Shown: piece by piece, positions 41,043-51,179 of the stretch
Position numbering within the stretch: position 1 is the first letter of the stretch
Layout: every line of letters starts with the position of its first letter
NCBI GenBank assembly: GCA_964443245.1
Contig: CAYUEG010000004.1
Coordinates: 1-64,000, forward strand
Source: CANJDH01 sp964443245
GTDB taxonomy: Bacteria > Pseudomonadota > Gammaproteobacteria > Burkholderiales > JAEUOS01
Length of the DNA stretch: 64,000 nucleotides
Direction of reading: 5' to 3'
The notes under the pieces: model-generated
Told to the model about the DNA's origin: nothing
Seen by the model: the letters and a program-made list of their open reading frames with translations, nothing else
The model's database searches: none
Position numbers and translations under genes: made by a program

Positions 41043-41588
41043 CTATTGGTAGGCGATCTGAATGATCTCGAGCTCTTCGCGGCCGGCCGGCGTCATCAGG
41101 TGAACCAGATCGCCCTCGCGGGCCTTCAAGAGCGCGCGCGCGACAGGGGAAATCCAGCTGATCTTGCCCTTGAGCGGGTCCGCCTCATCGACACCGACAA
41201 TCTGCACGGTATGGTCTTCCCCATTTGGCAGTGCATAGGTCACCGTGGCACCAAAGAACACCTGGTCGGCGTTCTCCTGCCGTGCAGGGTCAACCACCTC
41301 GGCCGCCTCCAGACGCCTCGAAAGGAAGCGGATACGGCTGTCGATCTGGCGCAGGCGGCGTTTGCCGTAAATATAGTCGCCATTCTCGGAACGATCACCG
41401 TTGGAAGCGGCCCAAGTAATGGTTTCCACCAGCTTGGGGCGTTCGACACGGAACAATTCATCAAACTCTGCCCGCAACCGTGCGTACCCGTCGGGTGTGA
41501 TGTAATTCTTGGTCCCTTGCGGTATCTGAGGCACGGCGATTTCTTCCTCGTCGCCGTCATCCTGCTCTTTGGTAAACGCCTTGCTCAT
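41043..41588 (-). CDS. greB: Transcript cleavage factor GreB
   Basis: GreB enters the RNA polymerase secondary channel and stimulates cleavage of backtracked transcripts. The 181-residue protein starts MSKAFTKEQD, has the coiled-coil tip with acidic residues (NGDRSENGDYIYGKRRLRQID) and the FKBP-like C-terminal domain (VDEADPLKGKISWISPVARALLKAREGDLVHL). The GreB assignment over GreA rests on the start and on the YIYGKRRLR segment. The aldolase gene follows 57 bases downstream on the same strand. Confidence 0.95.
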   Translation of the reverse strand: MSKAFTKEQDDGDEEEIAVPQIPQGTKNYITPDGYARLRAEFDELFRVERPKLVETITWAASNGDRSENGDYIYGKRRLRQIDSRIRFLSRRLEAAEVVDPARQENADQVFFGATVTYALPNGEDHTVQIVGVDEADPLKGKISWISPVARALLKAREGDLVHLMTPAGREELEIIQIAYQ

Positions 41589-41670
41589 GGTTCTGGCAGT
41601 GCCATGCTTTCCCTTGTAGCCACCCGGTGGCCCTGTTGATGACCGCCCAGGCGACCATTCCGTACGTTCA

Positions 41671-44439
41671 ATGACTCATTTTACGCCGCTCATGATTCCG
41701 TCACTTCTTCCGTTTTTGCGCTCAGCATCTCTTGTTCTTCTGGTGGTTATCGCTACCTGTCTGCCCGCGGCGCACGCCCAGTTGCCACCCGGATTGACCG
41801 CCGGCCCCAGGATGGGCGGGATTGAGGAAGTACAACTTGCCAATGGCCTGAAGGTACTGCTGCTGGAGGACCGCTCCCAACCGCTGATCACCACCAACAT
41901 TACCTACCTGGTCGGCTCACGGCACGAGGGCTATGGCGAAGCCGGAATGGCGCACCTGCTGGAACATCTGGTATTCAAGGGCACCCCCAAGCGCAAGGAC
42001 ATCAAGGCCGAGTTCACGGCGCGCGGGGCGCGCTGGAACGGCACCACCTACTACGACCGCACCAATTACTTCCTGACGTTTGCCTCCACGCCGGCCAATC
42101 TGGAATGGGCAATCGAGCTGGAGGCCGACCGCATGGTCAACTCCTTCATCTCGCGCAGCGACCTTGATAGCGAGATGACGGTGGTCCGCAATGAATTCGA
42201 ATCCGGCGAGAACAACGTTGGCAACGTGCTTGCGCAAAAGGTGGCGCGAGCGGCCTACCAGTGGCACAACTACGGCCGCCCGACCATCGGCAATCGCTCG
42301 GACATCGAGAATGTGCCAATCGAACGGTTGCAGGCCTTCTACCGCACCTACTACCAGCCGGACAACGCCGTGCTGGTGATTGCCGGTGACTTTGACCGCA
42401 AGGCGGCTCTGGATCTTGTCGCCCGGCATTTCGGTGCCATCCCCAAGCCTGCAAGGACCCTGCCACGCACCTATACGGACGAAGCGGCACAGGATGGCGA
42501 ACGTGAGGTTCGGCTGTCACGTACCGGCGAGAACCGCATTGTGATGGCGTTCTACCACGCCCCTGCCGGTACCCACGCCGACTACGCCGCGATTGACGTG
42601 CTGGCCCTGGTACTGGGTGACACGCCAACCGGTAGGCTGCACAAGGCCCTGGTGGAGACCAAGCTTGCCACCGGCGTCGGCGGCTCCGACCTGATGCTGG
42701 CCGAGCGCGGCGGCATGCGCTTCGTCGCCTCTGCCCCAAAGGCCAATCCCGTCGGCCCGATCCGTGAGGCCCTGGTGAAAACCGTCGAAGGCCTGGCTGC
42801 CGATCCGATTCGTGCCGACGAAGTGGAACGCGCAAAGCAGCGCCTGCTGACGCAAATGGATGTGGCACTCACCAAGACGCATTCATTTGCAACCGGCCTG
42901 ACAGAATGGATCGCGCTGGGAGACTGGCGCTGGTTTTTCCGCTACCGCGACTACTTGCACAATGTCACCGCCGCAGACGTCAATCGCGCCGCGGCAACCT
43001 ACCTGATTGCCTCGAACCGGACGCTGGGGCAGTTCGATCCTGTGGAAACGGCCCCGCAGCGCGCGGCTTTGCCCCCGCGACCGGACGTGGCGGCAGCGCT
43101 GAAGGACTATGCCGGACCTCTGGGCATCAGTGAGACGGCAGGCGCCGGCGAACGGTTCGACCCTACCCCCGCCAACATTGAGGCTCGCACGACCCGTTTT
43201 GCCTTGCCCAATGGCATGAAAGTGGCATTCCTGCCGAAGAAAACCCGTGGCGCCATGGTGAGCGCCACACTGGCTTTCCAGTACGGTACCGAAGAATCCA
43301 AGTTCGGTCGTGGCCAGGCGTGCAGCTTCGCCGGCGCCATGCTGATGCGCGGCACCCGCAGCCGCACACGCGACGATTTGCGCAATGAAATGACGCGTTT
43401 GCGTGCCAACCTGTCAGTCGGCGGAGGCGGCGCCAGCGTCGAAGTGCCTGCAGCGGGCCTCGAAGAGAGCCTGAAGCTGATGGGTGAGATCCTGCGCGAA
43501 CCACGCTTCGACGAAGCCGAATTTGAACAACTGCGGCGCCAGTCCATTGCCGGCATCGAGGCCGCGCGCACCGAGCCTTCTGCCTTGTCGGGCTTGGCAC
43601 TCGCGCGCCACCTCAACCCCTACCGGCGCGGCCACTGGAGCTATGCAGCCTCCCTTGAGGAACAACTCGAAGACGTGCGCGCTGTCACGCTGGCGGACGC
43701 CAGGAAATGCCACGAGGAGTTCTTCGGTCTGTCACACGGGCAACTGGCCATTTCCGGCGAGTTTGACGCCGACAGGATGCGTTCCGTCATCGCGGAAGTC
43801 TTCGGGACGATTGAGCGCAAGGCGCCCTTCGTGCGCATCCCCGATCGTACCCGTCAGGATGCGCCGCCCCTGGCGACAGAAATCGTCACGCCTGACAAAG
43901 CCAATGCCACACTGCGCGCAACCATTGTGCTCGATGCGCGCGATGATGACCCCGATTACGCCGCACTGGTGATTGCCAATTACCTGTTTGGCGGCTCGAT
44001 TGACGCCAGGCTGGCCAAGCGCATCCGTGAGAAAGACGGGCTCTCCTACTCAGTGGGCAGCGGCCTCTCCGTCTCCGCCCTGGACCGCCATGGCCAATGG
44101 AGTGCCTCAGCCATTTATGCACCGCAAAACAAGGCCCGCGTGGAAGCAGCTTTGCGCGAGGAGCTTGACCGGGCTCGCCGCGACGGGTTCACGCTTGACG
44201 AGCTCGCCAAGGCCAAGGATGCCATCCTGCAGTCACGCGCACTCGGGCGCGCTTCCGACATGGGGCTGGCGTCACGCTTGAGTTCGCACCTGTATTACGG
44301 GCGCACGTTTGACTGGGATGCGCAGTTCGAATCCGCGCTGCGCGCCGTCACGCTGGCTGCCGTGAATGCCGCCTTCGTCAAACACATCGACCCGAAGCGT
44401 ATGCACCTGGTCAAGGCCGGTGATTTCACCAAGCAGTAG
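41671..44439 (+). CDS. M16 family zinc metallopeptidase (pitrilysin-like), exported
   Basis: The 922-residue protein has a signal peptide (LRSASLVLLVVIATCLPAAHA) and two M16 halves in one chain. The N-terminal half is active-looking, with the inverted zinc motif HLLEH at 95-99 and the downstream Glu in ELEADRM near 150. The C-terminal half (GMKVAFLPKKTRGAMVSATLAFQYG onward) lacks HxxEH, as usual for the structural half. It probably degrades peptides in the periplasm. The start could also be an ATG seven codons later. The gene is divergent from greB and convergent with the histidine kinase. Confidence 0.9.
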   Translation: MTHFTPLMIPSLLPFLRSASLVLLVVIATCLPAAHAQLPPGLTAGPRMGGIEEVQLANGLKVLLLEDRSQPLITTNITYLVGSRHEGYGEAGMAHLLEHLVFKGTPKRKDIKAEFTARGARWNGTTYYDRTNYFLTFASTPANLEWAIELEADRMVNSFISRSDLDSEMTVVRNEFESGENNVGNVLAQKVARAAYQWHNYGRPTIGNRSDIENVPIERLQAFYRTYYQPDNAVLVIAGDFDRKAALDLVARHFGAIPKPARTLPRTYTDEAAQDGEREVRLSRTGENRIVMAFYHAPAGTHADYAAIDVLALVLGDTPTGRLHKALVETKLATGVGGSDLMLAERGGMRFVASAPKANPVGPIREALVKTVEGLAADPIRADEVERAKQRLLTQMDVALTKTHSFATGLTEWIALGDWRWFFRYRDYLHNVTAADVNRAAATYLIASNRTLGQFDPVETAPQRAALPPRPDVAAALKDYAGPLGISETAGAGERFDPTPANIEARTTRFALPNGMKVAFLPKKTRGAMVSATLAFQYGTEESKFGRGQACSFAGAMLMRGTRSRTRDDLRNEMTRLRANLSVGGGGASVEVPAAGLEESLKLMGEILREPRFDEAEFEQLRRQSIAGIEAARTEPSALSGLALARHLNPYRRGHWSYAASLEEQLEDVRAVTLADARKCHEEFFGLSHGQLAISGEFDADRMRSVIAEVFGTIERKAPFVRIPDRTRQDAPPLATEIVTPDKANATLRATIVLDARDDDPDYAALVIANYLFGGSIDARLAKRIREKDGLSYSVGSGLSVSALDRHGQWSASAIYAPQNKARVEAALREELDRARRDGFTLDELAKAKDAILQSRALGRASDMGLASRLSSHLYYGRTFDWDAQFESALRAVTLAAVNAAFVKHIDPKRMHLVKAGDFTKQ

Positions 44440-44449
44440 AAGCGTGTGT

Positions 44450-44476
44450 CTGCCCCGGTGCAACAATCCGGGGCAG
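44450..44476. terminator. Hairpin between convergent M16 and histidine kinase genes
   Basis: A perfect 9-bp stem CTGCCCCGG / CCGGGGCAG with a nine-base loop lies between the two stop codons. No T run follows on either strand, so it may be a transcript-end stabiliser rather than a full terminator. Confidence 0.45.
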
Positions 44477-44534
44477 TGCAACTGTTCGGCAGTTCACTTG
44501 GTCATTCGCCGCGCCATTGCGGCACGGGCAACGA

Positions 44535-47500
44535 CTACGCGGAAGGCGGCAACAATGCCTTCAAGGCCGCTTCTGCCTCGGCGTAGCGCGCCTCCAGTTC
44601 ATCCAGCCAGGCCGGCACCCGGGCCGCATCGCCCGTCTTGCCGGCGTGCTCCAGGAATTTGGCCGTTGCCGCTACGCGACGCGCCCCCAGGTTTGCGCTT
44701 GCCCCCTTGAAGCTGTGCGCAACCCTGCCCAGTTGCACCAGATCACCTGCCGCATGCGCAGCTCGCAGTTCGGACAAACGATCAGGCGACTGTGCCGCAT
44801 ACATGCCGACAAACTCGGCCAGCACGCCACGCGTGGGATCAAGGGCGATCAACTCATCCACCTGCGCCATATCGAGGGTCTCGTCGTCATTCTCGGGGGT
44901 CGCAAAGATGGCGCCCTCATGGGCTACTGACGCCACCGGTGCCGCACGCGCCCGCTGCTCGCGGAAGGCAGCCGCGCGCCCCATCGCCTTGGCGAGAATC
45001 TCCAGCTGGATGGGCTTGGAAACGTAGTCATTCATCCCGGCCGCCAGGCACATCTCACGATCGCCCGCCATGGCATTGGCCGTCATGGCGATGATGTAAG
45101 GACGCTCCTCCGGCGGGGTGGCAGCAACGATGGTGCGCGTCGCCTCAAGACCATCCATTTCCGGCATCTGAATGTCCATCAGGATGCAGTCATAGCGACG
45201 TTTGCCAACCGCCTCCACTGCGAGTTTGCCGTTGCCCACGGCGTCTGCATGACAGCCCAGCCGCTGCAACATCCTGAGTGCGATCTTGCTGTTGACCTCG
45301 TTGTCTTCGGCCAGCAGGATCGCCAACTGCGTCACCTGAGGCATCTGGGTGCCCGGCGGCGTCGCGATATCCGGGCCGGAGAGGTGGAACACGGGGCCGG
45401 TGCCCAGCGATTCCTGCAGGGCATTGTAGATTTGCGATTGACGGGCGGGTTTGAGCATATAGGCTGAAATCCACTCCTGCGGAATGTTGCGGCCTGCAAA
45501 CACCTCCGACTTGGGCGAGGAAGACAGCATGATCACCGGCAATTGCACCTTGTGATGCTCCCGGAAGGTCGCGATCGCGGCAGCCAGGTCAAGCCCGTCC
45601 ATTTCCGGCATCGACATGTCGGTAATGACCGCTTCATAAGGCTTGCCGGCCAAGGCGGACTCCTCGATCATGCGAATTGCCGAACGCGCATCCGACGCGG
45701 TCTCGGGGGCCAGCCCCCAGGCTGCGCATTGTGCGGACAGGATTCGCAGGTTGGCCGGGTAGTCATCCACCAGCAACAGCCGCGGCGCAGTACCGTCATG
45801 GCCGAGCGTACGCACCGTCTTCTGCTGTGCTGCCGCGCGCGTACGGAACGAAAAGATGAAACTGGATCCTTTGCCAAGTTCACTTTCAACCCGCATGGTG
45901 CCACCCATCAACTCTGCCAGACGGCGGCAGATGGCCAAGCCCAGACCGGTGCCTCCGTACTTGCGCGAGGTTGACGCATCGACCTGGGTAAAAGCGTTGA
46001 ACAGGCGGTCGATCTTGTCGGCCGGGATGCCGATGCCGGTATCCCTCACCGCACATTCGATCAGCAGATCATCGACGCCCCCCTCGGCAATCCGGCAGTC
46101 AACCCGAACTTCACCCCTTTCGGTAAATTTGATCGAATTTCCGACCAGATTGATGAGGATCTGGCGCAAACGTGTGATGTCACCCATCACGTGCGGCGGC
46201 ACGTTCGGCTCGATCTCGTAGAGCAGTTCCAGCTTCTTGTCGCGGGCACGACCGGCAACCAGGTCAAAAGCATCTTCAATCACACTGGCCAGCTCGACTG
46301 GTGCTTCTTCCAGTTCCATGCGGCCGGATTCGATTTTCGAGAAATCAAGGACATCGTTGATGACCATCAGCAACTGCTCGCCCGAGAGCCGGATGGTCTC
46401 GGCGTAATCATGCTGCTCGGCGGTCAGGCGCGTGCCCAACAAGAGGTCGGCGGAGCCGATCACGCCATTGAGCGGCGTGCGAATCTCGTGACTCATCGTG
46501 GCCAGGAAGGTGGACTTTGCCTGCGCCGCCTCCACGATGCGCGCGTTGGCCTCGATCAGGGCGAGCTCGGCTTCCTTGCGCACCGAAATGTCCATCAGGG
46601 CACCGGTAAAGCGGATCGCCCTGCCGGCATCGTCGAACGTCGTCTGCCCAAGAATGTGGACCCACAGGAAACTGCCGTCCTTGCGACGCACTCTGCACTC
46701 GGCATCGTAGGGCATCCCGGTCCGGATCGCATTCTCACGCAACTCGAGGACGCGTGCGCGGTCTGATTCGTGGTAACGGGTTGGATCGACCGAATAAGCC
46801 GCCATGTCATCGTCCGGCGCAAAGCCCAGCATCGCCCGTGCTCGCGGCGAGTAATAGCCAACGTTGGTGGTGAGATCACGGTCAAACACGCCCGCTTGCA
46901 CCGAATCGATCACGATGTTCAGCAGTTCACGCTGGCGCAGGATTTCGTCCTCCACGCGCTTGCGCTCGCTGATGTCAATAATCGACCCGACAAAGCGCTG
47001 GGGTTGGCCATGGTCATCAAAAACGGCCAGTCCGCGGCCATTGACCCAAAGGTAACTGCCGTCGGCGCACCTTAACCGGTACTCGCAGGCAAAGAAGGGT
47101 TCCTTGCGTGAGAAATGGCCGTTGCGCGCTGCCTCTACACGCGCCTTGTCCTCGGGGTGGAGCAGTGCGCCCTGAGACACTTCGGCGCCGAGATCCGTAT
47201 CGGCAGGATACCCAAGCATGTCGTAATAACGCGGCGAGAGATAGGTTCGCCCGCTTGGCAACTCGCGATCCCACACACCGGCCTGCGCAGACTGATTGAC
47301 CAGTTCAAGCAGCTCGCGCTGGCTGGCAAGCTGCTCCGCCAGCTTCTTGGCTTCGCTGAAATCGGTAATGGTGCCAATCACGCCAACCACGCTGCCGTCA
47401 GCACGCCGTACTGCGGTCTTGCTGACGATTACGTCGAATTCCTGGCCATCAATGGCACGAATCTGGGTCTCCTGCCGAAACACCCGATCCGGATTGGCGA

Positions 47501-48665
47501 TGATCTCGGCATCCTGCTCGACATAACGCCCCGCCCTTGCCTCGTCGTGCGTGTCGCGATTGGTCTTGCCGATCCAGTCTTCACGCCTGCGGCCCGTCAG
47601 TTTCTCCCATGCCCGGTTGAAGCTGACATAGCGCCCCTCAAGATCCTTGCGGAAGATGGGATTGGGATTGAGCTCAATCAGATCTTCGGAGAACTTCTTC
47701 TGGTCCGACAACTCCAGCGTCATGCGTTCGGCAATCTCGGTCGCCCGCTGACGTGTACGCATCAGCGACCACGCCAAACCAAACAGCATCAGCGAGCCAG
47801 CGAGCCCCCCCACCAGGATCCAGAACGAACGCCTGTCGGCGAGAAACGCATCGAGCGCAGGCGTCGATTCGAAGACGAGGGTCCAGGGCCTTCCTCCCGC
47901 CAGCAGGGACGTGGTCTTGTGAAAGACCGCATCAGACGAAGTCTGGGCAGAGGCGAAAATCAGGGTTTCCGGGGTGGTTGTCCGGCCATCATAGGCGCGC
48001 AAACGGAAGTAGCCAGAGTCGGCACGCGCCACTTCGGAAGCCAGATCGTCCAGCCGTACGGCTGCGTAGACATAGCCCAGTAGGACCTCTTTGTTGCGCA
48101 CCGGAAGGAATAGCAACGCACCTGGACCCACATCGGTCCGGCCGGACATGTTTTCGATCTTGGGGGTCAAGGTGAGCGCATCGTCGCTCTCCGCGCGGCG
48201 CAATGCCGCAGCGATGTTGGGGCGCTTGTGCAGCGCCTCGTCGATGCGGGTAAAAGGACGGGCCTTGATCGAGCCCACCTGTCGCACCGTCACCGCAGTC
48301 GTGTCGAGCCCTGCCTCGGCCTTCGCAAAACCCAACTCGATCAGGCTGGCAGACACATCCTGTTGTGCCACACTGGCAACATACGCGGCCCATTGCGCTG
48401 CGGTGGGCTCGCCTACGGCACTGACAAGGCCCGCCGCCCCTCGCATGTCGCGCTCCACCTGCGCGACTGCCGCTCCCAACTCGCGCGCCTTGCGCGTAAC
48501 GAGCTGGTCAAAGTACTGGTTGGCGTCAGTCTGGCTGTCGACCCGCGTCACCTGGGTCAGCAGGATCGTGATGGCCACCGCCGCCAGCAGCACGACCCAT
48601 GGCAGCGAGCGACGCCACGTGCGCCTGATCCGGAGCAAACGACCAGGCGATGCGGCAGCGTTCAC
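44535..48665 (-). CDS. Hybrid sensor histidine kinase with CHASE-like, PAS, two receiver and HPt domains
   Basis: The 1376-residue protein is a complete phosphorelay in one chain. A periplasmic CHASE-like sensor (about 40-280) is held by membrane helices at 22-39 and 281-301. Three PAS domains follow (about 322-440, 450-568, 580-697), each with a PAC-type end. The dimerisation helix holds His726 in TMSHEIRTPLNG, and the ATPase has the N box INLVGNSIKF, DTGIGIP and GGTGLGL. Receiver 1 carries Asp1016 (VITDMSMPEMDG), receiver 2 Asp1164 (LMDIQMPEMDG), and a C-terminal HPt holds His1317 (AHSFKGAS). The GTG start overlaps the stop of the cyclase-kinase gene (GTGA), so the two are co-translated. 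The ligand is unknown. Confidence 0.93.
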   Translation of the reverse strand: MNAAASPGRLLRIRRTWRRSLPWVVLLAAVAITILLTQVTRVDSQTDANQYFDQLVTRKARELGAAVAQVERDMRGAAGLVSAVGEPTAAQWAAYVASVAQQDVSASLIELGFAKAEAGLDTTAVTVRQVGSIKARPFTRIDEALHKRPNIAAALRRAESDDALTLTPKIENMSGRTDVGPGALLFLPVRNKEVLLGYVYAAVRLDDLASEVARADSGYFRLRAYDGRTTTPETLIFASAQTSSDAVFHKTTSLLAGGRPWTLVFESTPALDAFLADRRSFWILVGGLAGSLMLFGLAWSLMRTRQRATEIAERMTLELSDQKKFSEDLIELNPNPIFRKDLEGRYVSFNRAWEKLTGRRREDWIGKTNRDTHDEARAGRYVEQDAEIIANPDRVFRQETQIRAIDGQEFDVIVSKTAVRRADGSVVGVIGTITDFSEAKKLAEQLASQRELLELVNQSAQAGVWDRELPSGRTYLSPRYYDMLGYPADTDLGAEVSQGALLHPEDKARVEAARNGHFSRKEPFFACEYRLRCADGSYLWVNGRGLAVFDDHGQPQRFVGSIIDISERKRVEDEILRQRELLNIVIDSVQAGVFDRDLTTNVGYYSPRARAMLGFAPDDDMAAYSVDPTRYHESDRARVLELRENAIRTGMPYDAECRVRRKDGSFLWVHILGQTTFDDAGRAIRFTGALMDISVRKEAELALIEANARIVEAAQAKSTFLATMSHEIRTPLNGVIGSADLLLGTRLTAEQHDYAETIRLSGEQLLMVINDVLDFSKIESGRMELEEAPVELASVIEDAFDLVAGRARDKKLELLYEIEPNVPPHVMGDITRLRQILINLVGNSIKFTERGEVRVDCRIAEGGVDDLLIECAVRDTGIGIPADKIDRLFNAFTQVDASTSRKYGGTGLGLAICRRLAELMGGTMRVESELGKGSSFIFSFRTRAAAQQKTVRTLGHDGTAPRLLLVDDYPANLRILSAQCAAWGLAPETASDARSAIRMIEESALAGKPYEAVITDMSMPEMDGLDLAAAIATFREHHKVQLPVIMLSSSPKSEVFAGRNIPQEWISAYMLKPARQSQIYNALQESLGTGPVFHLSGPDIATPPGTQMPQVTQLAILLAEDNEVNSKIALRMLQRLGCHADAVGNGKLAVEAVGKRRYDCILMDIQMPEMDGLEATRTIVAATPPEERPYIIAMTANAMAGDREMCLAAGMNDYVSKPIQLEILAKAMGRAAAFREQRARAAPVASVAHEGAIFATPENDDETLDMAQVDELIALDPTRGVLAEFVGMYAAQSPDRLSELRAAHAAGDLVQLGRVAHSFKGASANLGARRVAATAKFLEHAGKTGDAARVPAWLDELEARYAEAEAALKALLPPSA

Positions 48666-50800
48666 GCGGGGTCTGCCAACCCCGTTGCAACGATATGCTC
48701 GATCAACTGGTTGGCATTTTCGAAACGGTCGATGGCTTTTTTCGCCATCATCTTGTCAATCACCCCCTGGTACATCTCCAGACCCGCAGGCAGGCGCGGA
48801 ATCGGTGCGTTGACATGTTGGTACATGAGGGCCTGCGCATTGTCAGCCTGGAAAGGTCGGCGCCCAGTCAGCATCTCGAAGAACACCACGCCCAGGCTGT
48901 AGATGTCGGTACGCTGGTCAACCGCCAGGCCAAGCGCCTGTTCCGGTGCAAGGTAGTAGGGTGTGCCAAAAACTTCGCCATGCTTGGTGCGGTTGAATCC
49001 GGAATCAAGCTGTTTGGCAATGCCGAAGTCGGCGAGACCCAAACTGCCATCAGCCCGGATCATCACGTTGTCCGGCTTCATGTCGCGGTGCACGATGCCT
49101 TGGGCATGAACGGCGGTCAAGGCACCCGCCACCTGCAGCAGGATGGCCACAGCCACATTCGGTGCGATTCCCTTCGCGATCAGTTCGCGCAGGTCTCCAC
49201 CGGGAAAATACTCCATCGCAATGTAGGCATGGTTTTCACTGAAACCCTGGTGAAAGATGCGCGCGACATTCGGGTGGTTGATCTGCGATACCAGGGCAAA
49301 TTCCTGCAAAAATCGGTCCATCATCTCGCCGGAAGCTTCATCCCCGTCCTGCGCGATCGGCAGCAACTTCAGCACATGCTGCGCCTGTGTCGCCACTTCT
49401 TCTGCCAGGAAAACCTCCGACATGCCACCCTCACCGAGTTTCTTGACCAGCTTGTAGCCTTCGACATTGATCGGCGCGATGGTGCGTTGCTCTCCCGAGA
49501 GGGAGGTCATCCGCTGTTGCGTTCCCATGCCGCGCTGCGAGGCCGCGGCGATGATGTTGCTGTTCGCCATGACCGCAGCAGTGATGAGGTCATAAAACTG
49601 GGTGTCCGCCCCGGGTCGGGCAGCCAGACCGACGATCTCGACGATATCCACCGTACCGGTACGCCCCTTGACGGCCAGTTGACCGCCTCGCCCGGTGGTG
49701 TAGCGGCGGCCCGCGGCTGTGGAGGTCATCTTGCTGGCGACGATACTCCAGCCCAGTTCTTTGGTCTTGCCTTCCAGGCGCGAAGCAATGTTGACCGTGT
49801 CGCCAATCACCGTGGTTTCTGCCGCAGGCCCGGACCCCATGCGGCACACTGACACATCGCCGGTATGAACGCCCACGCCAATGGCAAACTCGGGCAACTG
49901 CCGGCCCGGAAACTTCTCGCGAATCCACGGCTTGAACCGATGGGCCGCCAGAACCATCAGCACAGCCGCCTTGAGCGCCCGCTCGGCATGATCCTTGCCA
50001 CCGTTGCGCGCATCAAACAAGGCCACCAGGCCATCCCCCAGGAACTTCACGATCCAGCCTGATTGATCGAGAATCGGTTCACATGCCTGGCCAAAAAACG
50101 CATTGAGGAACTCGACCACCTGCTCGGCCGTGAGTATCTCCGAAAAGGTCGTGAAATTGCGAATGTCGGCAAACAGGACAGTGCCATGCACGGTCTCGCG
50201 GTTCGTGGTCGCGCGCGAATCCGGCGGCGAGGTCGCTTCATCATCCAAGGCCAGGCGGTCGCGAAAATCAAGGCCCCGGCGGGAACGCGTCCTGGTCAAA
50301 CCGGCGATCTCGCCACTGAGCGCCTGATGTGAGGAGGTCTGGTTATTGGCAACGACCGGCGCTTGCGGGACCACCAGACCCGCGCCGGACGGCGGCGTGA
50401 CCACCTGCAGCAGATCCGACTGGCGCAGGTTTTCGACGCGCTTCAGGCGACCGGTAATCGCATTGAGCAACTCGGCTCGCTTGACCGGTTTGGACAGGAA
50501 GTCGTCCGCCCCCAGATTCATGCTCTTGCGGAAATTCTCGCGATCATCCAGCGCCGTCAGAAAAATGACGGGAATTGATGAAGTCTGTTCATTGGCACGC
50601 ACCGCCGCGAGCATGCCGAAGCCGTCCATGTTGGGCATCTGCACATCCGACACGATCACATCCGGGCGATTGCTCACTGCCATCTGCAGGCCCTGCAGCC
50701 CGTCGGATGCGGTCATCACATCATGGCTGGCAGATGCAAGATGCAGTCGCACCAACTCACGGATGGTCGGATCGTCTTCGACAACAAGAATGCTGGCCAC
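48662..50800 (-). CDS. Receiver - class III nucleotide cyclase - Ser/Thr kinase fusion
   Basis: Three signalling modules lie in one 712-residue chain. The receiver (about 3-120) has Asp9/Asp10, phospho-acceptor Asp52 (VIVSDVQMPNMDG) and Lys104. The class III cyclase (about 205-390) has both metal Asp (FADIRNFT, Asp211; KFLGDGLVALF, Asp256), the purine-contacting Lys before the second, and VIGDTVNIASRLE with the transition-state Asn and Arg. The kinase (about 448-700) has GEGGMSEVF, Lys478, HRDMKPDN with Asp573 and DFG at 591. All look active. The GTG at 50800 matches the usual receiver start; a TTG at 50869 is the alternative and neither has a good ribosome-binding site. The histidine kinase gene overlaps its end by four bases and is the likely phosphodonor. 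Confidence 0.9.
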   Translation of the reverse strand: MASILVVEDDPTIRELVRLHLASASHDVMTASDGLQGLQMAVSNRPDVIVSDVQMPNMDGFGMLAAVRANEQTSSIPVIFLTALDDRENFRKSMNLGADDFLSKPVKRAELLNAITGRLKRVENLRQSDLLQVVTPPSGAGLVVPQAPVVANNQTSSHQALSGEIAGLTRTRSRRGLDFRDRLALDDEATSPPDSRATTNRETVHGTVLFADIRNFTTFSEILTAEQVVEFLNAFFGQACEPILDQSGWIVKFLGDGLVALFDARNGGKDHAERALKAAVLMVLAAHRFKPWIREKFPGRQLPEFAIGVGVHTGDVSVCRMGSGPAAETTVIGDTVNIASRLEGKTKELGWSIVASKMTSTAAGRRYTTGRGGQLAVKGRTGTVDIVEIVGLAARPGADTQFYDLITAAVMANSNIIAAASQRGMGTQQRMTSLSGEQRTIAPINVEGYKLVKKLGEGGMSEVFLAEEVATQAQHVLKLLPIAQDGDEASGEMMDRFLQEFALVSQINHPNVARIFHQGFSENHAYIAMEYFPGGDLRELIAKGIAPNVAVAILLQVAGALTAVHAQGIVHRDMKPDNVMIRADGSLGLADFGIAKQLDSGFNRTKHGEVFGTPYYLAPEQALGLAVDQRTDIYSLGVVFFEMLTGRRPFQADNAQALMYQHVNAPIPRLPAGLEMYQGVIDKMMAKKAIDRFENANQLIEHIVATGLADPA

Positions 50801-51179
50801 AGGCGATGGGAGGTGTGAGCGAAAGGTCAGTCGGGAAGCGGGAACTGGCGGTCTGAATCGCTGGTGCAATCAGCCTTCGCAACAACATGCGACCAACCCG
50901 GCTGCGACCAAGACGGCATCATTATCCCATTGTACCAATGCACCTGTCATGCCGACGATGAAGTCTGCAAACAATCTTTAAATCCACTCCGCGCCAACGG
51001 TAAAAACCTGGCGTTCGCGCGCCGAACAGGCTATCGAACCTACCCAAGGCAGGATCCAATGCGCGACGATGGACCAAACGAGCCAGCTCTTCGCTTGGTC
51101 AGGCATCCCGGCAATACGCCTACCTTGAGGGCGGCGCGCGCCGTACCGCCCCCTATCCGGGAATCGCAAGGCGGGGCGG
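50801..51179. other. Non-coding interval between clpB and the cyclase-kinase gene
   Basis: No supported gene, tRNA or repeat is seen in these 379 bases. It holds the candidate promoter of the cyclase-kinase gene at 50921-50950 and the 3' flank of clpB. No clear terminator of clpB is visible. Confidence 0.6.
50921..50950 (-). promoter_or_regulatory. Candidate promoter of the cyclase-kinase / histidine kinase unit
   Basis: On the minus strand ATGACA (50950-50945) and GATAAT (50926-50921) are separated by 18 bases; each matches the sigma-70 consensus at five of six positions. Transcription would start near 50914, about 115 bases before the GTG start. Confidence 0.45.
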
